A stretch of 32,009 nucleotides of DNA from Pseudomonadota bacterium (GTDB taxonomy: Bacteria; Pseudomonadota; Gammaproteobacteria; Xanthomonadales; Rhodanobacteraceae). The DNA is taken from contig JAFEFS010000006.1 of the NCBI GenBank assembly GCA_018240465.1, forward strand, positions 1 through 32,009, in the 5' to 3' direction. Each line of letters opens with the position of its first letter. Position 1 is the stretch's first letter. The notes below the pieces were generated by a model. That model was not told the DNA's origin. It did no database searches and saw only the letters and a program-made list of their open reading frames with translations. Below, piece by piece: positions 8,001-16,472 of the stretch. The translations under genes and the position numbers were made by a program.

Positions 8001-8487
8001 CAAAGACGCTCTTGTTCGAGTTGGTAGGATTCGCCGGATTCCAGCCGCGCAGCGATCTCCGAGAGGGTTTGGGCGTGCCGGTGCGGGAGTGAGATCGGGT
8101 GGCCAGCACCTACCGACTTGCGGCGGATATCGGTATGCCAGACGCGGATCGGCAACGTCGATGAATTTCGTGGGGACAAGGGGCCGGAACGTAGCCGTTA
8201 TTCGTCACCGAACAGATGCGCCAGGGCGTTGCGGATTATTTGGCTACGATCTTCCCGGCCACTACGCCCGGCTAACTTGCGCAGGGGCCGGATGTCAGCA
8301 TCGGTCTACACCGCGATGGAATGGTGGGCATGCGCAAACGTGGAAACTGCGACCGATGCCCGATCCTCAGCCGGCCAGCTGACATCCTTGGCGTGGCGAA
8401 TGGCAGCGCGGGCTCTGCGTGGAAGAGTGGCCATCCCCTTCACGGACTTCTATCATCGGCGAATCCGGTTGAACCCCGAGGCTGCCC
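8001..8487. other. intergenic stretch without a recognisable gene
   Basis: I see no convincing gene here. Open frames exist on both strands but their translations are Arg/Ser-rich shadows. On the minus strand around 8010-8100 one frame gives a short protein-like run (AQTLSEIAARLESGESYQLEQERLC) with no matching start. It could be a remnant of a decayed upstream gene. The right end must hold the HEPN gene promoter; no clear -35/-10 pair is visible. A GAGG ribosome-binding site at 8478-8481 belongs to the HEPN gene. Confidence 0.4.
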
Positions 8488-9153
8488 ATGCGCGCGAAGG
8501 AACGTATCGCAGACACGTTGAAGGCGAGGCTGCATGAATTGGCCGATCGCCATGCCGAATCGAGCCGCATCCGCATCCATCGCGCAATCAGCTGGCTTGG
8601 CCGCGCCGAGGCGGAAACGGCCGATCCCGATGCACGTTTCGTGTTTCTTTGGATCGCGTTCAACGCGGCCTATGCCCACGAGTTTGGCGAAGACGTGAAC
8701 GCACGCGCGCAGTTGCACGCCTTCTTTGAAAAGGCACTGGCTTCGGATGCCCACAAGCGTCTCGCGGCTGTCTTGTTCCAGCAATTTTCCGGACCCATTC
8801 GCACGCTGGTCGAAAATCGCTTCGTGTTCGAGCCGTTCTGGCGGGCCCTGCGTGAGCACGACTCGAGTGATCGCTGGGAGATCAAGTTCGAGCAAAGCAA
8901 GAAGATCGCCTTGCAATCCATTGTCGGCAGCGAGACGGCAACCGTATTGTCGATCGTTTTTGATCGGCTCTACGTGCTGCGCAACCAGCTCATCCATGGC
9001 GGAGCGACCTGGAACAGTGGCACCAACCGCGCACAGGTGAAGGATGGCGCGAATATCCTCATCGCAATCATTCCGGTGGTGATCGGACTGATGCTCGATC
9101 ACCCCGAGGTTGATTTCGGAACGATCCAGTATCCGGTTGTGGCGACGGCGTAA
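8488..9153 (+). CDS. HEPN-domain protein, Apea-like
   Basis: The 221-aa protein shows the features of Apea-type HEPN domains. There is an N-terminal helix with FVFLWIAFNAAY (residues 51-62), a long helical middle, and near the C-terminus LYVLRNQLIHGGATWNS, where R165-N166-x3-H170 is the HEPN Rx4-6H ribonuclease signature. HEPN proteins are typically metal-independent RNases used as toxins or as effectors of abortive anti-phage systems. GAGG at 8478-8481 lies seven bases before ATG 8488 and supports the start. It is convergent with the AAA+ gene, stop codons 12 bp apart. No antitoxin-like MNT gene lies next to it, so if it is toxic, control must come from another island protein. RNase activity is predicted, not shown. 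Confidence 0.8.
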   Translation: MRAKERIADTLKARLHELADRHAESSRIRIHRAISWLGRAEAETADPDARFVFLWIAFNAAYAHEFGEDVNARAQLHAFFEKALASDAHKRLAAVLFQQFSGPIRTLVENRFVFEPFWRALREHDSSDRWEIKFEQSKKIALQSIVGSETATVLSIVFDRLYVLRNQLIHGGATWNSGTNRAQVKDGANILIAIIPVVIGLMLDHPEVDFGTIQYPVVATA

Positions 9154-9165
9154 CCGGTTCCGTGC

Positions 9166-11289
9166 TCACACAAACCCGATCGTGCGTTTGCGTCCTTCCG
9201 GCTTGATTGCCGTTTCACGTTCCAGCAGTTCGATGGATTCCCGAGCAGTGATTTGCGTTCCGCGCACCGCGAACTGGCGCAGCACGTTCGCAAAATCTCC
9301 GGGCGTCAGTGTTTCCAGGCGATCCAGTCGCCGTCCGAGACCGTCGAGGTCAAGATCCGCGTTTCCCGCCACGCGTACGAGAAATCGCCGCCGTTGCTCG
9401 CGGGTCAAATAGTCGAATTTCAACTTGAAGTCGAAGCGGCGCAGCGAAGCGGCATCGAGGGTATCGACGAGGTTGGTCGATGCCACAAAGATTCCGTCGA
9501 AGGCCTCCATTTGCGTGAGCAGTTCGTTCACCTGCGTCACTTCCCATCCCTGCTGCGCGCCCGTCCGGTCACGAAGGAAACTGTCGGCCTCGTCGATGAC
9601 GAGGATCGCGTTTTCGTCTTTCGCACGCGCGAAGGCCTCGGCGATGAGCTGTTCAGTCCTGCCGACCCACATGCTGAGCAGGTCCGATGCGCGCCGCACC
9701 AGTACGGGCCGATCAAGGTGGCGGCCCAGGTAGTGCGCAAACGCGGTCTTGCCAGTACCGGGAGGACCGTAAAGGCAGATGCGGGCGTTGGACCCGCTGC
9801 CCAGGCTTGCCGCCAAGGCGGAAAGATCCGCACTGGCGTTGAGAAACTCCAGATCGTAATGCGCTGGGATTTCCGGCAGCGCAAGTGCCTTGCCAACGCC
9901 AGCGGCGCGCAGTGAACTCGTCAGCAAGCGCTCCACTTCGGCCTCGCGCTGGCGTGAGGTGCGCGCATGCAGGGTGCGCATTACGCGCGAAACCCGCTCA
10001 AGATGTGCTGGCGCGATGCGTCCGTCGCTGGCCAGTCGCTCGGCGAATGTCGGGGAGATTTCCCCTTCCCGAAAGTAGCGATCCACCAGGCGTCGGCGAA
10101 CCGAACGCCCGGGTGTCCGGAATTCCATGATGATGTCGAAGCGCCGAAGGTACGCCGGATCCATGGCGCGGATGGAATTGCAGACCCAGAAGGTGGGTAC
10201 GGGATTGGACTCGAGGGTTTCGTTGACCCAACTCTTGCGCAAGGAATCCGCATTACGATGGCGGCCAAAGAACGATGCGAAAAACCCGTCGTCATTGCTG
10301 CCGAAGACATCCTCGACTTCATCGAAGAGCAACATCTGTCCGGATCCGTCCACCATCAGCTGCTGGCATAGCGCGTAGGCACGAAAGCGCGCCGGGCCAC
10401 TGATGGGATCTCCTTCCGAATCCTCGTTCGGAACTTCGAACAATCGGCAGCGCGATGCCTGGGCAAAAGCGCGCACGAATTCGGATTTGCCCGTGCCGGG
10501 CGTTCCGTAGATGAGCACGTTTGCACCGCGGCGCCGGTGTTTGCTTGCGTCGTGCGCATAGCGCGTGAGCAGCCCGATATCCGCGACGTGGGAAAAGTCT
10601 GCCATCGACAGCTTCGATACGGCGGCAGGGCGGACCAGGTTTCGAACCAGACTGTCGATGTCGAATTTGTTCGAGGTCATGCGCTCTGCGAGCCCAAAAT
10701 CCATTTTCAACGGACAGCTGTCAAAGTCGTCATCCCCGGTCACCAGCAAGCCAGCACGCCTCAAGCGCGACCTTTGCCCAAAGACGCGCGTGGGGCCAGA
10801 CATGCGCCGTCCGGCAATTCGGTTCAGCGCCACATCGAGTGCCGCCTTGCAAATGTGGCAGCGATTGAACAGGTCTCTGAAGCGCGGCTTCAGCGTGGCA
10901 ATGACACAAAGGCGCAAGGCAAAGCGCTCGCGCTGACTCAGTCGCATGATATTGCACAGCTTTTCGATGTTGCCGGCCAGCGCATCGTCCTTGCGCTGGA
11001 ACCGTTGCTCCAGATGCTCAAGCTGGTGCTTGAAAGCGGTTTTGACGACCTGCGTGGATAGCGGTCTCTTGCGCCCCTTGCGCTCATCTAGTCCAACGAG
11101 CGAGAGTACGTCGCAGTCCTCAATATCGCCGTCGCTGTCGAGCAACCTTCCGTACAAATCCAGGGCGGCGATGATGCGCAAGGCCAGGATGGCGCTTTCC
11201 TGCGCATGCGCGCCCCGCAATGGGATTCGCACAAAGTGGCTCGCGGACGAGCCGGTTTCGCCTTCTTCGTCGTCTTCGATATTGATCAT
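9166..11289 (-). CDS. tandem AAA+ ATPase of the accessory island
   Basis: This 707-aa protein has a helical N-terminal region (1-250) of unknown family followed by two AAA+ modules. Module 1: Walker A YGTPGTGKS (K268), Walker B MLLFDEVED, sensor-1 FWVCNS, and the arginine stretch AYLRRFD. Module 2: Walker A YGPPGTGKT (K514), pore-like MWVGRTEQL, Walker B ILVIDEAD, sensor-1 VASTN, and LRRFDFKLKF. Both look able to bind and hydrolyse ATP. Such proteins form hexameric remodelling rings. ATG 11289 is chosen because GAGGA (11300-11296) lies six bases upstream; a longer open frame to 11325 would lose this ribosome-binding site. Two CGACA-N5-TGTCG palindromes lie 42-86 bp upstream. It faces the HEPN gene tail-to-tail; a working link between them (remodelling or holding the HEPN protein inactive) is speculation from proximity. 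Confidence 0.88.
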   Translation of the reverse strand: MINIEDDEEGETGSSASHFVRIPLRGAHAQESAILALRIIAALDLYGRLLDSDGDIEDCDVLSLVGLDERKGRKRPLSTQVVKTAFKHQLEHLEQRFQRKDDALAGNIEKLCNIMRLSQRERFALRLCVIATLKPRFRDLFNRCHICKAALDVALNRIAGRRMSGPTRVFGQRSRLRRAGLLVTGDDDFDSCPLKMDFGLAERMTSNKFDIDSLVRNLVRPAAVSKLSMADFSHVADIGLLTRYAHDASKHRRRGANVLIYGTPGTGKSEFVRAFAQASRCRLFEVPNEDSEGDPISGPARFRAYALCQQLMVDGSGQMLLFDEVEDVFGSNDDGFFASFFGRHRNADSLRKSWVNETLESNPVPTFWVCNSIRAMDPAYLRRFDIIMEFRTPGRSVRRRLVDRYFREGEISPTFAERLASDGRIAPAHLERVSRVMRTLHARTSRQREAEVERLLTSSLRAAGVGKALALPEIPAHYDLEFLNASADLSALAASLGSGSNARICLYGPPGTGKTAFAHYLGRHLDRPVLVRRASDLLSMWVGRTEQLIAEAFARAKDENAILVIDEADSFLRDRTGAQQGWEVTQVNELLTQMEAFDGIFVASTNLVDTLDAASLRRFDFKLKFDYLTREQRRRFLVRVAGNADLDLDGLGRRLDRLETLTPGDFANVLRQFAVRGTQITARESIELLERETAIKPEGRKRTIGFV

Positions 11290-11330
11290 GGAGGTTCCTC
11301 GTTGTCGTCGAGGAGCATGCGCCATGTTGG

Positions 11331-11345
11331 CGACAAACTGTGTCG
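11331..11345. promoter_or_regulatory. palindromic operator copy 2 (CGACA-N5-TGTCG)
   Basis: A perfect inverted repeat CGACA-AACTG-TGTCG, preceded by G and followed by TA. It lies 42-56 bp upstream of the AAA+ start codon, in promoter position. It has the same half sites and spacing as the copies at 7986 and 11361. Its centre is exactly 30 bp from copy 3, about three helical turns, so two dimers would sit on the same DNA face. Confidence 0.65.
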
Positions 11346-11360
11346 TAAACGAATTGGCTG

Positions 11361-11375
11361 CGACATGAGGTGTCG
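11361..11375. promoter_or_regulatory. palindromic operator copy 3 (CGACA-N5-TGTCG)
   Basis: A perfect inverted repeat CGACA-TGAGG-TGTCG, also preceded by G and followed by TA as in copy 2. It lies 30 bp from copy 2. On the + strand it fills the spacer between a TTGGCT and a TATTCG hexamer, so occupancy would be expected to block RNA polymerase for the rightward transcript as well as act upstream of the AAA+ gene. Promoter elements are weak matches. Confidence 0.65.
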
Positions 11376-11651
11376 TATTCGCAGACGATATGCGGCGTCA
11401 CCCTTAATGCTGAAGGCCTGCATGCAATTCTTTGCTCATCCCGGGATGCTGGTGCAAAACCATTGAAATGAGTCTGCTGGAATCCGAGCCACAACTAAAA
11501 GGCGATGCCCCTTGGTTCGCTCATACGGTCACTGCTGCTGCCGGTGCTGTTCGCCTGTAAACCGCTGTGCCACGGCTTCCACTCAGCTTTGCGACACTTC
11601 CCGTCGCACAGGTCGGGCACGCTGTCCCCATCTGCCACTACTTATTGCACC

Positions 11652-12365
11652 ATGCCGGTTCGAATCGAACTCCTGCTGCTCAATCCCGCACCGCGTGTCG
11701 TGATGGGATTACCGATCTTCATCAGCCGCGATGCCGGGCTATTGCATACCATGCTGCACCACCACGGCGAATGGCGGGACCACTCCAGCCACTGGCATGT
11801 GTGGCATTGCCGCAAGTCGGCCGAACTCATCTTGCAGGTGGGGTTTGGGCGCACCACTCGCAGCTTTCGCTATGCCGACAAGTTGGCGAACAACCTCGGG
11901 CCCGTGTGGACGGTGATATGGCCGTTGAAATTGCGCCGCGATGATTCCAAGGCGCAACGGGCTGAAGGTACGCTCGTTCCGGAAGGCATGTGGGTGTCGA
12001 TGGCCGATGGCAATCCGGCGCGCGTCGCAAACGGCGCGGCGAGCATATTGCGGGACGTGCCGGACGACGGGTTCACCTGTGGCGGCGCGCTTGCGCTGGA
12101 TATGAGCGCCATGCCCGCCAAGGCGGACCGGCAAATCGAGGCGATTGTGACGCGGTTGCTGGCGATACCGAAAATTCTTGCTCTCATCACCGCGCGACCC
12201 GGGCACTGCTTGCTGTTTCACCTTGCTTCGGCACGGTGCGGGCTGGATTCGCGCGCCCACGGCATTACCTTCGATCCTGTGCGATTTGGCCGGTTACCGA
12301 ATCGGGAGCATGGTTGCCTGTTCGAAGCGAACCTGCGCTTCCTCCGTCCCGAGGCTGTGCCATGA
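11652..12365 (+). CDS. unrecognised island protein between AAA+ gene and WYL regulator
   Basis: This 237-aa protein from ATG 11652 belongs to no family I recognise. It starts with a strand-like hydrophobic segment (IELLLLNPAPRVV), then a His/Trp-rich part (LHHHGEWRDHSSHWHVWHC), a basic region, and a helical C-terminal half with no membrane segment. The His/Cys cluster at about 32-52 might bind metal; that is a guess. No Shine-Dalgarno is clear at ATG 11652, and a longer form from ATG 11505 cannot be excluded. The stop forms ATGA with a 21-codon ORF that in turn overlaps the longer form of the WYL frame, suggesting co-transcription with the regulator. Confidence 0.55.
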   Translation: MPVRIELLLLNPAPRVVMGLPIFISRDAGLLHTMLHHHGEWRDHSSHWHVWHCRKSAELILQVGFGRTTRSFRYADKLANNLGPVWTVIWPLKLRRDDSKAQRAEGTLVPEGMWVSMADGNPARVANGAASILRDVPDDGFTCGGALALDMSAMPAKADRQIEAIVTRLLAIPKILALITARPGHCLLFHLASARCGLDSRAHGITFDPVRFGRLPNREHGCLFEANLRFLRPEAVP

Positions 12366-12427
12366 CTGCCTGGCCTGTCATGCCTGCCAAGGGCATCTGG
12401 CGCACCTGCGACACCGTGTGCGCATGA
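12362..12427 (+). CDS. 21-codon coupling ORF between unrecognised gene and WYL frame
   Basis: The ATG at 12362 overlaps the upstream stop (ATGA), encodes 21 residues (MTAWPVMPAKGIWRTCDTVCA) and ends in GCATGA, whose ATG (12424) opens the extended WYL reading frame. This could couple translation down the operon or be chance. No ribosome-binding site is seen, and the peptide resembles nothing I know. Confidence 0.25.
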   Translation: MTAWPVMPAKGIWRTCDTVCA

Positions 12428-12531
12428 AGGTCTCGTCGTGCAATCAGGATGCAGATCGTCTGCTTCCAGCGCCACCGCCGACCGCGCCCGAACCCGTTAC
12501 ACTGCCGCCAAGCTCCTACGGCACCGGTTCG

Positions 12532-13494
12532 ATGTCCGATACCATTCTGCGGCAATTGGCGATGCTCATGGCCATACCCGGCAAGCCGGGAAAGGTAACG
12601 GCGCGGCAGCTTCACGCCAACTTGAGCACCCAAGGTTACGAGGTGAATGTGCGCAGTGTTGAACGCGACCTGCACAAACTGTCCACGCAGTTTCCGCTGA
12701 TGTGTGACGAGGCGCATCCAGCAGGCTGGTCCTGGAAGGAAGCCGGCTTGCACCACAACTTTGGAGGCATGTCACTCAGCGCGGCCCTGACGTACCAATT
12801 GCTCGAAAAGTACCTCAAGCCGCTGTTCCCGCCCGCCATGCTCGAGGACATGGAGCCGCAGTTTGCCCAGGCGCGTCAATCGCTGGTCTTGCTGGGTGCC
12901 GATCCCGTTGCTCGCTGGTCGAAGCGCATCGCGAACATTCCATCCGGACAGCCGCTGATTCCTCCAAAGCTCAAAGACGGCGTTCGCGATGCCGTGTACG
13001 AGGCATTGCTGCGTGACCGCCAGATCAAGGTCGACTATCTCTCAGTCGATAGAGAGCAACCGAAATCGTACCACTTGCATCCACTCGGTCTCGCCCATCG
13101 CGCCGGCGCGATCTACCTCGTCGCCACGGCGGAGAACTACACCGACCCGCGTCAATGGGCGCTGCATCGCATGAAGGCGGCGAAAATGCTTGATGCGACT
13201 GCGTCCATCCCGAAGGGATTCGATTTCCAGCGCTATGTCGAAACGGAAAAGGCATTCGAGTTTCCGACCGGGAAGAAGATCCGGCTGCAGCTCATCGTCA
13301 GTGAATGGCTGGCACGCCATCTCTCCGAATCGCTGCTGTCCACTGAACAGAAGATCGTGCCACTCAACGACAAGGAAGGACGCTCACGCGTCACGGCAAC
13401 GGTCATGGAAACACAGCAGTTGGAGTGGTGGCTTAGGGGGTTGGGAGCGCACGTTGAGGTCGTGCGACCCATTCGATTGCGTCGCGCAATCTGA
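12532..13494 (+). CDS. HTH-WYL domain transcriptional regulator
   Basis: The protein starts MSDTILRQLAMLMAIP, the usual beginning of DeoR/HTH-11-type WYL regulators, so I prefer ATG 12532 (320 aa). ATG 12424 would add 36 low-complexity residues (PAPPPTAPEP). Domains: winged helix at 1-70 with recognition-helix region NVRSVERDLHKLS; linker; WYL domain at about 165-235 (QIKVDYLSVDRE...YHLHPLGLAHRAGAIYLVATAEN...ALHRMKAAKM), in which the WYL triad reads IYL; and a C-terminal WCX-like part ending WWLRGLGAHVEVVRP. WYL proteins sense ligands, often nucleic acid, and several (BrxR, CapW) repress anti-phage operons. It is therefore the natural candidate to bind the CGACA-N5-TGTCG palindromes of this island; that link is inference. 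Confidence 0.88.
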   Translation: MSDTILRQLAMLMAIPGKPGKVTARQLHANLSTQGYEVNVRSVERDLHKLSTQFPLMCDEAHPAGWSWKEAGLHHNFGGMSLSAALTYQLLEKYLKPLFPPAMLEDMEPQFAQARQSLVLLGADPVARWSKRIANIPSGQPLIPPKLKDGVRDAVYEALLRDRQIKVDYLSVDREQPKSYHLHPLGLAHRAGAIYLVATAENYTDPRQWALHRMKAAKMLDATASIPKGFDFQRYVETEKAFEFPTGKKIRLQLIVSEWLARHLSESLLSTEQKIVPLNDKEGRSRVTATVMETQQLEWWLRGLGAHVEVVRPIRLRRAI

Positions 13495-13623
13495 TCTCGG
13501 GTCGTGTGAGCTTGCCCGGTATTCGAGAATCGCTCACGGACTCCCAACCAAGAACGTTCTCATTTGTTTGCCCAATCACGCCAATCAACCAAGTACGCCG
13601 CCAAAGCTGGAAGCGCACGATCG

Positions 13624-13650
13624 AAGCGCCGTGCTTCACGCCCGGCGCTT
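13624..13650. terminator. stem-loop between convergent WYL and icd genes
   Basis: AAGCGCCG (13624-13631) and CGGCGCTT (13643-13650) form a perfect 8-bp stem with an 11-base loop. It sits between the WYL gene (+) and icd (-), 26 bp past the icd stop. There is no T tract on either side, so it is at best a weak or factor-assisted terminator. Confidence 0.35.
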
Positions 13651-13676
13651 GCCGACCCCCACAGCGCCGCCCGCCC

Positions 13677-15914
<2,238 letters not shown>

Positions 15915-16472
15915 TGCAGTTCTCTGTACGGGCTATTTCGGCCGCCGCCGCTGCTTGCCCAGCGGTCCCTTGATCGAGACGAGCTGGTCTCGACAGGCCT
16001 CGACGGTCGAAATCGAAGAATGGAAGAAAAAGCGCGTAAGCGTAGCAAAAACACGCATGCGCCGCGTAGCGTCATGGGTCGCAACCGGCTGTCATGGCCT
16101 CCGTGATCCTTGACTGCGAGCGCAAGAAACGATGCGACTTTCTGGATGGCCATCCACCCGGCAGGCGCACGATGTCAGGGCCAGACTACGCCGTTTTGCA
16201 CCAGAATCGTGCGTGCCTCACCCTGTTGCTGCGGCACGGCCGGTGGCTGGTCTGGGTGCAACCGCAGGCGGACGAAGAATGCGGCTGGGCGAAGCCATCG
16301 TGCTGCTGAAGTAGCCCCCCCCTGCCCCTTACTCCGCTCGCAGCGGAAGCGACAGCCGCGGGACTGGGCATCGAGGCAAAGGCACGTCGCAGACGGAGTG
16401 ATTGCGGCGCGGCCGCGACAGGCGCATGATCCGCCGCGCAATAGCGATCCGGATCGTCGGTCGGGAGGGGCC
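15915..16472. other. icd leader and MBOAT upstream region, no firm gene
   Basis: This 558-bp divergent region between icd (-) and the MBOAT gene (+) must hold promoters for both; I cannot pick clear -35/-10 pairs. It contains a perfect hairpin at 15974-15993 and an 8-base C run at 16315-16322. One small + strand frame (16172-16309, MSGPDYAVLHQNRACLTLLL onward, 45 aa) has a protein-like start but no ribosome-binding site, so I leave it uncalled. Confidence 0.4.
15974..15993. repeat. 20-bp perfect hairpin in icd 5' leader
   Basis: TCGAGAC (15974-15980), loop GAGCTG, GTCTCGA (15987-15993). It lies 60-79 bp upstream of the icd start codon. It may be a dispersed repeat, an operator or a leader-RNA hairpin; nothing in the sequence decides between these. 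Confidence 0.4.

Larger units (their letters stand above)
11290..11651. other. divergent intergenic region with paired operators
   Basis: This 362-bp region separates the AAA+ gene (-) from the unrecognised + strand gene. It contains the AAA+ ribosome-binding site, two phased palindromes (11331-11375), and a possible + strand promoter in which TTGGCT (11354-11359) and TATTCG flank the second palindrome with a 16-bp spacer. The frame of the + strand gene stays open back to ATG 11505, with residues resembling a hydrophobic leader (LIRSLLLPVLFAC), but codon choice there looks non-coding and I do not include it. Confidence 0.45.

Noticed and set aside
7752..8003. Extended PcfJ-like start at 8003
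   Set aside because: The added residues are Ser/Arg/Pro-rich shadow, overlap the better-looking 54-aa ORF and would run through the operator at 7986-8000.
11303..11307. Fourth TGTCG half site near the AAA+ start
   Set aside because: It has no CGACA partner at the right distance and is not phased with the two perfect palindromes.
11505..11651. Signal-peptide-like extension (LIRSLLLPVLFAC) of the unrecognised island gene
   Set aside because: AAGG is too close to ATG 11505, codon choice looks non-coding and the remainder of the protein is not secretory in character; kept only as an alternative start.
12178..12423. Longer WYL frame from ATG 12178
   Set aside because: It overlaps the upstream gene in another frame and the translation before 12424 has no WYL-family similarity.
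16110..16472. N-terminal extension of the MBOAT gene back to ATG 16110
   Set aside because: The added 121 residues are not protein-like, and GGGAGGGG directly before ATG 16473 together with the AlgI-like MVFNSLTF start fix the shorter form.
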